Assembly: GCF_001517625.2 (NCBI RefSeq)
Contig: NZ_LN999828.1
Span: 1,566,303-1,630,302, forward strand
From: Clostridium sp. AT4
GTDB taxonomy: Bacteria; Bacillota; Clostridia; Lachnospirales; Lachnospiraceae
Length of the DNA: 64,000 nt
Reading direction: 5' to 3'
The notes beneath the pieces were generated by a model, which was given only the letters and a program-made list of their open reading frames with translations, searched no databases and was not told the origin of the DNA. Positions 30,608 through 39,763 of the stretch are shown here, piece after piece. How positions within the stretch are numbered: position 1 is the first letter of the stretch; each line of letters opens with the position of its first letter. Position numbers and translations under genes: made by a program.

Positions 30608-33064
30608 TTATACTTCCACAGTAATCTTCTTTAAATGCCAGATATCTCTTACATATTCCTCGATGGTACGATCAGAGGTAAACTTTCCGCTGTGTCCTAC
30701 ATTTAAGATTGCTGCCTTTGCCCACCAGGAAGAATTTCTGTAGGCCTGATCGATCTTCTTATGTGCCTCTGCGTAGGAACGGAAATCCTTCAGGATGAAA
30801 TATGTGTCTGCACGGTCGCTGCTCTTTGTATTTAATAGTGAATCATAAATATCTCTGAATAACTCCGGATTTTCCGGTGAATAAAAGCCGTTTACAAGCT
30901 GCATCAGTACCCGGCGGATCTCCGGATCGTTATTAAAGATATCCATTGGCTGATAATCGCGGTTCTTTTCATGGGCAATTACTTCGTCAGAAGACATACC
31001 GAAAATGAAGGCATTTTCATTTCCAACCTCTTCTACGATCTCCACGTTAGCGCCGTCCATTGTTCCCAGGGTCAGGGCGCCATTTAACATAAACTTCATG
31101 TTGCCTGTACCGGAAGCTTCCTTGCTGGCTGTGGAAATCTGCTCGCTCACATCAGCCGCGGCGAAAATGATCTCTGCATTGGATACGCGGTAGTCCTCGA
31201 TAAATACCACCTTGATCCTGCCCCCGATGGACTTATCGTTGTTCACCACATCCGCAACCGCGTTGATCAACTTAATGGTCAGCTTGGCTCTCTTATAGCC
31301 TGCCGCTGCCTTTGCGCCGAAGATAAAGGTTCTGGGAACCATATCCATATCCGGATGATCCTTTAACTGATTATACAGATACATTACATGGAGAATATTC
31401 ATCAACTGGCGCTTGTACTCATGGAGACGCTTTACCTGCACATCGAAGATCGATCTTGGATCTACATCAATGCCGTTGTGCTCCTTGATGTACTTTGCAA
31501 GACGGACCTTATTCTCGTACTTGATCTGCATAAACTCCTTCTGACATTCCTTGTCCTCTGCACAGGGAAGAAGCTCTGCAATATGGGGCAGATCTGTGAT
31601 CCACTGGTCTCCGATCTTGGAGGTTACCCAGTCTGCCAGAAGCGGGTTGCCGTGAAGCAGGAAGCGCCTCTGAGTAATGCCGTTTGTCTTATTGTTGAAC
31701 TTCTCCGGCATCATTTCATAGAAATCCTTTAATTCCTGATGCTTTAAGATCTCTGTATGAAGCCTTGCAACGCCGTTGACAGAAAAGCTTGCCACAATTG
31801 CCATATAGGCCATGCGCACCTGTCCGTCATAGACAACGGCCATCTGGCGGATCTTCTCCTGATCTCCCGGATAGCGGGCCTGGATCTCATTTACAAAGCG
31901 GCGGTTGATCTCCTCCACGATCTGATAGATACGGGGGAGCAGCCTGGAGAACAGGTCAATGGGCCACTTCTCCAGAGCCTCGGACATAATGGTATGATTG
32001 GTGTAGGCACAGGTCTTTGTGGTAATATCCCATGCTTCCTCCCAGGTCAGTCCCTCTTCATCCAAAAGGATACGCATCAGCTCAGGGATCGCAACCGTAG
32101 GATGGGTATCATTTAACTGGAATACCACCTTATCCTGGAATCCATGGATGGTGCCGTGAAGCTCCTTATACTTTAATACCGCTCTTTGAACGCTGGCAGA
32201 GATGAAGAAATACTGCTGCTTTAAGCGCAGTTCCTTGCCTGCATAGTGGTTGTCATTGGGATAAAGCACTTCAACAATGGTCTTTGCCAGATTTTCCTGC
32301 TCCACTGCCTTCTGGTAGTCGCCCCGGTCAAAGGAATCCAGATTAAAGGTATTGATAGGCTCTGCATCCCAGATCCGCAGTGTATTGACTACATTGTTAC
32401 CGTAGCCGATCACAGGCAGGTCATAGGGAACGGCTCTTACGGACTGATAGCCGTCCTGTACAAAGTGGTTCATGCCGTCTCTGTTTTCAATCCGCACATA
32501 ACCGCCGAATTTTACCTCTACCGCGTACTCCGGACGTCGGATCTCAAAGGGATTGCCGTTTTTCAGCCAGTTGTCCGGAACCTCTACCTGATAGCCGTTT
32601 TCAATCTTCTGCTTGAACATGCCGTATTTATAGCGGATGCCGCAGCCATAGGCCGGATATCCCAGGGTCGCCAGGGAATCGAGGAAGCAGGCTGCCAGAC
32701 GGCCCAGACCGCCGTTTCCAAGAGCTGCATCCGGTTCCTGATCCTCAATCACATTTAAGTCAAAGCCCAGCTCCTCAAGAACCTCTGCGATCTCCTTACG
32801 GGCACAGATATTGATAATATTGTTTCCAAGCGCTCTTCCCATTAAAAACTCCATGGAAAGGTAATAAACGGTCTTTGCATCCTTTTTCTCGTATTCCTTA
32901 TGCGTTGCGATCCATTCGTCAATGATTACATCCTTTACCGCAAAGGCAACCGCCTGAAACACCTGCTGGGGAGTGGCCTCGTCGATGGTGCGGCGGAACA
33001 TGTTTTTCACATTGTACATAACGGATTTTTTAAAGGTGGCCTTGTCAAATTCCATAGGATTCAT
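30608..33064 (-). CDS. glgP: glycogen/starch/alpha-glucan phosphorylase
   Basis: An 818-residue GT35-family enzyme of full length. Conserved parts are ALGNGGLGRLAACFLDS near residue 113, NDTHPTVAIPELMRIL, and the pyridoxal-phosphate site around SKEASGTGNMKFMLNGALTLG, with GTMDGANVEI following. It phosphorolyses alpha-1,4-glucans to glucose 1-phosphate in the cytosol. Here it stands alone downstream of ileS; the other glycogen genes are not in the window, but 4-alpha-glucanotransferase is at 62013-63515. Confidence 0.95.
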   Translation of the reverse strand: MNPMEFDKATFKKSVMYNVKNMFRRTIDEATPQQVFQAVAFAVKDVIIDEWIATHKEYEKKDAKTVYYLSMEFLMGRALGNNIINICARKEIAEVLEELGFDLNVIEDQEPDAALGNGGLGRLAACFLDSLATLGYPAYGCGIRYKYGMFKQKIENGYQVEVPDNWLKNGNPFEIRRPEYAVEVKFGGYVRIENRDGMNHFVQDGYQSVRAVPYDLPVIGYGNNVVNTLRIWDAEPINTFNLDSFDRGDYQKAVEQENLAKTIVEVLYPNDNHYAGKELRLKQQYFFISASVQRAVLKYKELHGTIHGFQDKVVFQLNDTHPTVAIPELMRILLDEEGLTWEEAWDITTKTCAYTNHTIMSEALEKWPIDLFSRLLPRIYQIVEEINRRFVNEIQARYPGDQEKIRQMAVVYDGQVRMAYMAIVASFSVNGVARLHTEILKHQELKDFYEMMPEKFNNKTNGITQRRFLLHGNPLLADWVTSKIGDQWITDLPHIAELLPCAEDKECQKEFMQIKYENKVRLAKYIKEHNGIDVDPRSIFDVQVKRLHEYKRQLMNILHVMYLYNQLKDHPDMDMVPRTFIFGAKAAAGYKRAKLTIKLINAVADVVNNDKSIGGRIKVVFIEDYRVSNAEIIFAAADVSEQISTASKEASGTGNMKFMLNGALTLGTMDGANVEIVEEVGNENAFIFGMSSDEVIAHEKNRDYQPMDIFNNDPEIRRVLMQLVNGFYSPENPELFRDIYDSLLNTKSSDRADTYFILKDFRSYAEAHKKIDQAYRNSSWWAKAAILNVGHSGKFTSDRTIEEYVRDIWHLKKITVEV

Positions 33065-33087
33065 CGGATTCTCCTTCTTACTTTCCA

Positions 33088-33121
33088 GATCCGCCCGAAA
33101 ACTCCCGTTTCAGGGCGGATC
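33088..33121. repeat. hairpin between ileS and glgP
   Basis: GATCCGCCC (33088-33096) and GGGCGGATC (33113-33121) form a perfect 9-bp stem in the 81-base gap between the two genes. No strong T-run follows on the minus strand, so termination after ileS may be incomplete. Confidence 0.55.
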
Positions 33122-33145
33122 GGCCTTTTATACTCTTTTATCTCC

Positions 33146-36100
33146 CTACATCAGCTTTTCAACGCCAAGCATTACGCTCTCACCGTTGATGTTCCACTCT
33201 TTTACAAAGCCCTTCATCTGGCCTAAGTGGATATGGTCTGCCATAACCTCTGTTTTGATCTCATCTGCATTTGCCTTTACAAGCTCTGCGATGCGCTCAT
33301 TTCCATCCTGGTATACGGCGATATGATCCATAACTTCAAAACCGGCTTCCTTACGCATGGTCTGGATCTTGCTGATCACCTCGCGGACAAAGCCCTCCTC
33401 AATCAGTTCAGGAGTCAGATTGGTATCCAGGACAACGGTCACATAATTGTCCTCTTCCGTTACATAGCCGTCCTTCTTTGCCACGTCGATCAGCAGGTCA
33501 TCCTTTGTAAGAACAACCTCCTGGCCGTCAAAATCAAAGGTCAGTGCGCCGGATTCATTTAAGGTATCCATGGCAGCGCTGCCGTCCAGCTCTGTCAGAG
33601 CCTGTCGGATCCTTCCGAGAAGCTTTCCATACTTTGGCCCTACGGTCTTTAACTGAGGCTTAAAGGTATAGGAGGTAAATGCCCGTACATCCTCTGTAAA
33701 GGTTACCTTTTTAACATTTAACTCTTCCTCAATGATCTTTACATAGAACTCGGACAGCTCATGGTCTGCCTTTACGTACATCTGGGCGATAGGCTGACGG
33801 TTCTTGATATTGGCTGTATTTCTGGCGGCACGGCCCATAACAACCGTATCCAGCACCTCATCCATATCAGACTCTAAGGCCAGGTCGATCCACTCTTCCT
33901 TTACCTCAGGATAATCGCACAGATGGATGCTCTCAGGCGCATTCTTATCAATATTTCTTACAATATTCTGGTAGATCTGCTCTGTCATGAAGGGGATCAT
34001 TGGGGCAGCCGCCTTTGCAACGGTTACAAGAGCGGTATAAAGTGTCATATACGCATTGATCTTATCCTGCTCCATGCCCTTTGCCCAGAAACGCTCACGG
34101 CTTCTGCGCACATACCAGTTGCTCATATCGTCTACAAACTCCTGAAGGGCTCTTGCTGCCTCAGGGATCTGGTAATTCATCAGGCTGTTGTCAACGGCCT
34201 TTACCATAGAGTTCATCTTGGATAAGAGCCAGCGGTCCATAACGGGCAGCTTGTCATACTCCAGGCTGTATTTGGTTGCATCAAACTGGTCAATATTGGC
34301 ATACAGTACCCAGAATGCGTAGGTGTTCCACAGCGTTCCCATGAACTTTCTCTGGCCCTCGGTTACAGCCTTATCCTGGTATCTCTTTGGAAGCCAGGGC
34401 GCGCTGCAGGTATAGAAGAACCAGTGGATTGCGTCTGCACCATGTGTTGCCAGAGCCTCAAAGGGATCAACGGCATTTCCCTTGGACTTGCTCATCTTCT
34501 GTCCGTTCTCGTCCAATACAAGACCCATAACAACTACATTTTCATAAGGCGCCTTGTTAAAGAGCAGGGTGGACTCTGCAAGAAGGGAGTAGAACCAGCC
34601 TCTAGTCTGATCCACAGCCTCGGAAATGAACTGAGCCGGGAACTGAGACTCAAAAAGCTCTTTATTCTCAAACGGATAATGATGCTGTGCAAAGGGCATG
34701 GCTCCTGAATCGAACCAGCAGTCAATTACCTCAGGCACTCTCTTCATCACGCCGCCGCAGTGAGGGCACTTGATGGTCACTGCGTCAATATAAGGACGGT
34801 GAAGCTCGATCTCATCGGGGCAGTTGTCAGAAAGGCTCTTTAACTCCTCGATGCTTCCTACGGAATGCTGATGGCCGCAGCCCTCGCACTCCCAGATATT
34901 AAGCGGCGTACCCCAGTATCTGTTTCTGGAAATGCCCCAGTCCTGGATATTCTCCAGCCAGTCGCCGAAGCGGCCCTTTCCGATGGACTCAGGCACCCAG
35001 TTTACAGTATTGTTATTGCGGATCAGATCATCCTTTACAGCGGTCATCTTGATGAACCATGACTCTCTTGCATAGTAGATCAGAGGTGTTCCGCAGCGCC
35101 AGCAGTGAGGATAGCTGTGCTCAAAGCTGGGAGCGGAGAATAACAGCCCTCTCTCCTCCAGATCCTTTAATACCAGAGGATCCGCATCCTTTACAAATCT
35201 GCCGCCGAACGGAGTGTCCTCTGTCATGTCGCCCTTTGCGTCCACCAGCTGTACGAAGGGCAGGTCATATTTACGGCCCACATTAGCGTCGTCCTCACCG
35301 AAAGCAGGAGCGATGTGTACGATTCCAGTACCGTCTGTCAGCGTTACATAGGTATCGCAGACAACGTAATGGCCCTTTTTGTGCTGCTTTTCGCAGTACG
35401 GCTTAGAGCAGTCGTAAAGAGGCTCGTACTCCTTAAATTCCAGCTCCTTGCCCTGATAGGTTTCAAGGACTTCCACATCCTCGCCCAGCACCTTCTCTAC
35501 CAGTGCGTGAGCCATATAGTAGGTATAACCGTCTGCGGTCTTTACCTTTACATATTCCTCATTTGGGTTAACGCAGAGAGCCACGTTGCTTGGAAGAGTC
35601 CAGGGAGTGGTGGTCCATGCCAGAATGTAAGCATCCTCATCCTTTACCTTAAACCGGGCAATGGCGGAGCGTTCCTTTACATCCTTATAGCCCTGAGCTA
35701 CCTCATGGGAGGACAGAGGAGTTCCGCAGCGTGGACAGTAGGGTACTACCTTAAAGCCCTTATATAACAGGCCCTTGTCCCAAATCTGCTTTAAGGCCCA
35801 CCACTCAGACTCGATAAAGTTATTGTCATAAGTAACGTATGGATGATCCATGTCGGCCCAGAATCCTACGGTGCTGGAGAAATCCTCCCACATTCCCTTG
35901 TACTTCCAGACACTTTCCTTACACTCCTTGATAAAAGGCTCCAGACCGTACTTCTCGATCTGATCCTTTCCGTCCAGGCCCAGCTTCTTTTCCACTTCCA
36001 GCTCGACCGGAAGTCCGTGGGTATCCCAGCCGGCCTTTCTTGGAACCATATATCCCTTCATGGTTCTGTATCTGGGGATCATATCCTTAAATACACGGGT

Positions 36101-36280
36101 CTCAACATGGCCGATATGAGGTTTTCCGTTGGCAGTTGGCGGTCCGTCATAAAACACATAAGGCTTGCATCCTTCACGCATCTTGATGCTCTTTTCAAAA
36201 ATGTGTTCATCTGCCCAGAACTTTTCTACTTCTTTTTCCCGTTCTACAAACTTTAAGTCAGTAGGGACTTTGTTGTACAT
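33146..36280 (-). CDS. ileS: isoleucyl-tRNA synthetase
   Basis: The 1044-residue class I synthetase is of the longer IleS type. It has PHIGH (HIGH motif, near residue 56), a CP1 editing domain, KMSKSKGN (near residue 598), and zinc-binding cysteine pairs (CEGCGHQH, CPHCGG) within the catalytic half. It charges tRNA-Ile with isoleucine in the cytosol. Expression is controlled by the Ile-specific T-box leader directly upstream. The frame is intact over its entire length. Confidence 0.96.
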   Translation of the reverse strand: MYNKVPTDLKFVEREKEVEKFWADEHIFEKSIKMREGCKPYVFYDGPPTANGKPHIGHVETRVFKDMIPRYRTMKGYMVPRKAGWDTHGLPVELEVEKKLGLDGKDQIEKYGLEPFIKECKESVWKYKGMWEDFSSTVGFWADMDHPYVTYDNNFIESEWWALKQIWDKGLLYKGFKVVPYCPRCGTPLSSHEVAQGYKDVKERSAIARFKVKDEDAYILAWTTTPWTLPSNVALCVNPNEEYVKVKTADGYTYYMAHALVEKVLGEDVEVLETYQGKELEFKEYEPLYDCSKPYCEKQHKKGHYVVCDTYVTLTDGTGIVHIAPAFGEDDANVGRKYDLPFVQLVDAKGDMTEDTPFGGRFVKDADPLVLKDLEERGLLFSAPSFEHSYPHCWRCGTPLIYYARESWFIKMTAVKDDLIRNNNTVNWVPESIGKGRFGDWLENIQDWGISRNRYWGTPLNIWECEGCGHQHSVGSIEELKSLSDNCPDEIELHRPYIDAVTIKCPHCGGVMKRVPEVIDCWFDSGAMPFAQHHYPFENKELFESQFPAQFISEAVDQTRGWFYSLLAESTLLFNKAPYENVVVMGLVLDENGQKMSKSKGNAVDPFEALATHGADAIHWFFYTCSAPWLPKRYQDKAVTEGQRKFMGTLWNTYAFWVLYANIDQFDATKYSLEYDKLPVMDRWLLSKMNSMVKAVDNSLMNYQIPEAARALQEFVDDMSNWYVRRSRERFWAKGMEQDKINAYMTLYTALVTVAKAAAPMIPFMTEQIYQNIVRNIDKNAPESIHLCDYPEVKEEWIDLALESDMDEVLDTVVMGRAARNTANIKNRQPIAQMYVKADHELSEFYVKIIEEELNVKKVTFTEDVRAFTSYTFKPQLKTVGPKYGKLLGRIRQALTELDGSAAMDTLNESGALTFDFDGQEVVLTKDDLLIDVAKKDGYVTEEDNYVTVVLDTNLTPELIEEGFVREVISKIQTMRKEAGFEVMDHIAVYQDGNERIAELVKANADEIKTEVMADHIHLGQMKGFVKEWNINGESVMLGVEKLM

Positions 36281-36357
36281 CTTTTTCTACCTCCATTTGA
36301 ATTTGTTCGATGCCTCACAGGAAAGAATATTTCATAGGGATCCCTTTCCTATGAAAT

Positions 36358-36601
36358 AAAAAAAGACTCCCGCCCTGTAAAAGGACGAAAGTCTTGGATT
36401 CGTTTAACCACCTGTTACTGCATACTGTCATATGAGTTCCTCTAACGCAGGAAAAACGGCCGTGCCTACTAAAAACGTTCAGCCGGCGGCTCCGGAGTGA
36501 TCTTCACAAACATCCCTTTTGACACCGGATTTCCACCGCCACCGGCTCTCTTTGGTCTCTGGGGAAAGCTACTGTCTCCTTCACAGCCTTTACCTTATAA
36601 C
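36358..36601 (-). ncRNA. T-box leader of ileS, isoleucine specifier (AUC)
   Basis: Read on the minus strand: stem I with GACAGTAGC and AGAGAGCCGGTGG, the specifier ATC (36499-36501) within GTGAAGATCACTCC, then a T-box-like segment AGGTGGTTAAACG (36401-36413), and a 13-bp terminator (36363-36395) with a T-run (36358-36364). AUC predicts sensing of tRNA-Ile, matching ileS. The antiterminator bulge reads TGGTTAA instead of the usual TGGNACC, a departure from consensus. Confidence 0.88.
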
Positions 36602-36607
36602 GTCTTT

Positions 36608-36636
36608 ATTATAATGACTGGGCTTTAAAATGTCAA
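36608..36636 (-). promoter_or_regulatory. sigma-A promoter of the ileS T-box transcript
   Basis: Minus-strand consensus TTGACA (36631-36636) and TATAAT (36608-36613), 17-bp spacer. Both boxes match the consensus perfectly, so control lies in the leader rather than in initiation. Confidence 0.9.
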
Positions 36637-36677
36637 CGGCAGATTAAAAAAGTCCTCAAAAAAGCGAATACAGAATA

Positions 36678-38021
36678 CTAATCTACAAATTTAGCATTCG
36701 GATAGATACATTTCATACGTTCATCCGGAAAATGGCGGTCCAGCCAGCCATTCAGCCCGCCTTCTTCCCCGGAAACCGTCTGGCTTACGGCTGTCTTTTC
36801 ATCCTGTCTTGCAGAATACCGCCCCAGAGCAAGGCCGGAGAGAACCATATCAAAGACCATAAAAAGGATCAGACTATTGCTGAGAAGCTTTCCCCATTTA
36901 ACCGGAAGCTTCTCAATCCATCCCGACAGTATCGGATAGAGCATCTTTAGCCAGACCACCGCCACGATCCCCCAGAAAAAACAATACAGCAGATTGATAC
37001 GGCCTCCCAGATTAAAGGGAATGGCGCTGTAATCCCAGAATACCGTACCGAACACAAGCTCTGAAAATACACTGCATATGTATTCGTAAGCTCCTCCAAG
37101 GATCGTTCCCGCAAGAAAGATATAACGGTCATTTTTCTCTCTGTAGGGATAAAGAAACACAGTGAGGAGCACACAGCCCAGACCCCATACAATACTGAAA
37201 GGGCCGTATACCACGCTGCTGCGGCTCATGATGATCCCGGTTCTGGTATAGCAGAAAATCGTTTCTGTAATATCCCCCAGAAAAGCACCGATAAAAAACA
37301 GCATTGCCAGCTTGTAAAAACAGCAGCCTCTGGCAAAAACGGCTGTTTTTTCATCTATGCCCCCATTCTCCGCCCTCTTCCTTTCTTTCAGGCTGGGATA
37401 CGCTTTTACCATCCTGCGTCTGATCCGCTCTGTGAGGGCATTTTCAAGAAAGGATGACAGCCCATAAAGCCGTCCGCTGACCTCAAAGGCTGCCCGTCCC
37501 AGAAAATAGTGCATCTGCAGGACAGCTGCCGAAGAACCCAGGCCATCTAAAAATGCTGCAATCAATACAGCTGTCAGAATAAGCCTTCCGGCCCTTTGGG
37601 GAAGCATATAAATAAGCTTTACCAGAAGCGGGTCAAACAGCCGGATGCAAAGCACGGCACAGATTCCCCAGAAAAGAGAGGCCGGCAGACAGATATACCC
37701 TCTTGCAGAAAACCTGTGTCCGGAATAATCCCACCATTTCTGGCCGGAAATCCGCTCCAGCAGAAAACCGCAGATGTATTCTGCAAAAGCTGCTATGATC
37801 ATGCCACCCAGAAAAAGGAAAATCAAATGCTCCTTAAGTTCCGGCAGAACAATCCCAAAGGCCGCAGACGTCAATCCGTAGACCGGACAGAAGGGTCCGT
37901 TTAAATAGCCTCTGTTGACAAATTTTTTCTGCTCGGCCGCAGCCGCGCACACCTCCAGGCACCAGCCCGCGACCGAGTAGACCGCAAACATCCATAACAG
38001 CTCATATCCGGAATACCTCAT
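36678..38021 (-). CDS. CmpB-type membrane protein with duplicated domain
   Basis: The ATG at 38021, six bases after AAAGGAGG, gives 447 residues. The protein contains two copies of the putative ABC-transporter type IV (CmpB, PF06541-like) domain. Copy 1 (about residues 3-150) has YSVAGWCLEV, NGPFCPVYGL and KWWDYSGHRFSARGYICL. Copy 2 (about residues 230-390) has FLGDITETIFCY, VYGPFSIVWGLG and VFWDYSAIPFNLGGRINL. Each copy contributes several membrane helices. No ATPase partner is adjacent. The role of the family is not established. The gene lies upstream of and divergent from pncB. Confidence 0.78.
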   Translation of the reverse strand: MRYSGYELLWMFAVYSVAGWCLEVCAAAAEQKKFVNRGYLNGPFCPVYGLTSAAFGIVLPELKEHLIFLFLGGMIIAAFAEYICGFLLERISGQKWWDYSGHRFSARGYICLPASLFWGICAVLCIRLFDPLLVKLIYMLPQRAGRLILTAVLIAAFLDGLGSSAAVLQMHYFLGRAAFEVSGRLYGLSSFLENALTERIRRRMVKAYPSLKERKRAENGGIDEKTAVFARGCCFYKLAMLFFIGAFLGDITETIFCYTRTGIIMSRSSVVYGPFSIVWGLGCVLLTVFLYPYREKNDRYIFLAGTILGGAYEYICSVFSELVFGTVFWDYSAIPFNLGGRINLLYCFFWGIVAVVWLKMLYPILSGWIEKLPVKWGKLLSNSLILFMVFDMVLSGLALGRYSARQDEKTAVSQTVSGEEGGLNGWLDRHFPDERMKCIYPNAKFVD

Positions 38022-38223
38022 AGGCCGCCTCCTTTTTACAGTTCTTTTCATTCTCTTATGAATTGTACCACAGAATATGCCATTTCACCATACGGACAGA
38101 ATCGTTATATTTTTAACATTTCGTTTTCCTTTTGTAAAATTTATGCTATACTACTGTCAATTAACTTACAGCCTTCCGCCGGCCCTTAAGGGAAGACGGG
38201 GACATACCAGGGAGGAAAACCTT

Positions 38224-39681
38224 ATGGATCACAGAAATCTTACACTGCTGACAGACCTGTATGAACTTACCATGATGCAGGGATATTTTAAAGAAAAAGA
38301 CGCCAATGAAACCGTCATTTTCGATATGTTTTACCGGAACAATCCGCACGGAAACGGGTTTGCCGTCTGCGCCGGACTGGATCAGGTGATTGAATATATC
38401 AGGGATCTTCATTTCGATAAAAGCGATATCGCATATCTCAGAAGCGTAGGAATCTTTGAAGAAGACTTTCTGGAATATCTCCGGGACTTCCGTTTTACGG
38501 GTGATATCTATGCCATTCCTGAAGGTACGGTTGTTTTCCCCAGAGAACCTCTTGTAAAGGTGACCGCCCCGATCATGCAGGCACAGCTGGTAGAAACAGC
38601 CCTTCTTAATATCATCAATCACCAGAGCCTGATCGCCACTAAAACAGAGCGCATCGTCTATGCCGCCAAGGGCGACGGCGTGATGGAATTTGGACTGCGC
38701 CGTGCCCAGGGGCCGGACGCCGGCACCTATGGGGCAAGAGCCGCCATGATCGCAGGCTGCATCGGCACCTCCAATGTGCTCTGCGGAAAAATGTTTGACG
38801 TACCTGTAAAGGGCACCCATGCGCACAGCTGGATCATGAGCTTCCCGGATGAACTTACCGCCTTCCGTACCTATGCAAAGCTCTATCCGTCTGCCTGCAT
38901 CCTTCTGGTAGACACCTACGATACCTTAAATTCCGGTATTCCAAACGCCATCCGGGTATTTAAAGAAATGCGGGAAGAAGGAATCCCCCTTACCTTTTAC
39001 GGCATCCGCTTAGACAGCGGCGATCTGGCCTATCTTTCCAAAAAAGCGAAAAAAATGCTGGATGAAGCCGGCTTTCCGGATGCGGTTATCTCTGCTTCCA
39101 ATGACCTTGACGAATATCTCATTGACAGCCTAAAGATGCAGGGAGCTGCCATCAATTCCTGGGGAGTGGGAACCAACCTGATCACCGCAAAGGACTGCCC
39201 TTCCTTCGGAGGCGTTTATAAGCTGGCTGCGGTAAAGGACAAAACCACCGGCGAATTTATTCCCAAGATCAAGCTCTCTGAGAATGCGGAAAAAATTACC
39301 AACCCCGGCAACAAGACGATCCAGCGGATTTACGAAAAAGAAACCGGAAAGATTATCGCTGATCTCATCTGCCTGGTGGATGAGAAATTCGACACTAACA
39401 ATTCGCTCCTTCTCTTTGATCCCATTGAGACATGGAAAAAAACACTCCTCGCTCCCAGAACCTATACCATGCGTGAGCTCCTTGTCCCTGTTTTCCTAAA
39501 CGGAACCTGCGTATACGAAACTCCAAAGGTAATGGACATCCAGGCTTACTGCAAAAAGGAACTGGATACCCTGTGGGACGAGTCCAAGCGTCTTGTAAAT
39601 CCCCACAAGGTTCATGTGGATCTGTCCAATGAACTGTGGCATATGAAAAATCAGCTTCTTGATACTTATCACAGAAAATGA
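38224..39681 (+). CDS. pncB: nicotinate phosphoribosyltransferase
   Basis: The ATG at 38224 follows GGGAGG and gives 485 residues, typical for the Gram-positive type. Characteristic segments are LLTDLYELTMMQGYF at the N-terminus, FGLRRAQGPDAG, GTHAHSWIM (catalytic His region), YGIRLDSGDLAYLSK and NSWGVGTNL. It makes nicotinate mononucleotide from nicotinate and PRPP with ATP hydrolysis, the committed step of the Preiss-Handler NAD salvage route. A nicotinamidase-like gene is at 2792-3304. Separated from the convergent galactokinase gene by a strong terminator. Confidence 0.94.
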   Translation: MDHRNLTLLTDLYELTMMQGYFKEKDANETVIFDMFYRNNPHGNGFAVCAGLDQVIEYIRDLHFDKSDIAYLRSVGIFEEDFLEYLRDFRFTGDIYAIPEGTVVFPREPLVKVTAPIMQAQLVETALLNIINHQSLIATKTERIVYAAKGDGVMEFGLRRAQGPDAGTYGARAAMIAGCIGTSNVLCGKMFDVPVKGTHAHSWIMSFPDELTAFRTYAKLYPSACILLVDTYDTLNSGIPNAIRVFKEMREEGIPLTFYGIRLDSGDLAYLSKKAKKMLDEAGFPDAVISASNDLDEYLIDSLKMQGAAINSWGVGTNLITAKDCPSFGGVYKLAAVKDKTTGEFIPKIKLSENAEKITNPGNKTIQRIYEKETGKIIADLICLVDEKFDTNNSLLLFDPIETWKKTLLAPRTYTMRELLVPVFLNGTCVYETPKVMDIQAYCKKELDTLWDESKRLVNPHKVHVDLSNELWHMKNQLLDTYHRK

Positions 39682-39692
39682 TGAAATATGAA

Positions 39693-39756
39693 TAAAAACC
39701 GGCTTTCCCCCATATCAGTCTGTACCGCCTGATATGGGGCAGAAAGCCGGTTTTTA
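39693..39756. terminator. bidirectional terminator between pncB and galK
   Basis: AAAAACCGGCTTTC with CCCATATCA (39695-39717) is mirrored by TGATATGGGG and GAAAGCCGGTTTTT (39729-39755), a stem of over 20 bp with a run of A at one end and T at the other. It serves both convergent genes. Confidence 0.9.
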
Positions 39757-39763
39757 TATTATC

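Noticed and set aside
38161-38826. 221-residue antisense frame opposite pncB
   Set aside because: The opposite strand encodes a complete, well-conserved nicotinate phosphoribosyltransferase.
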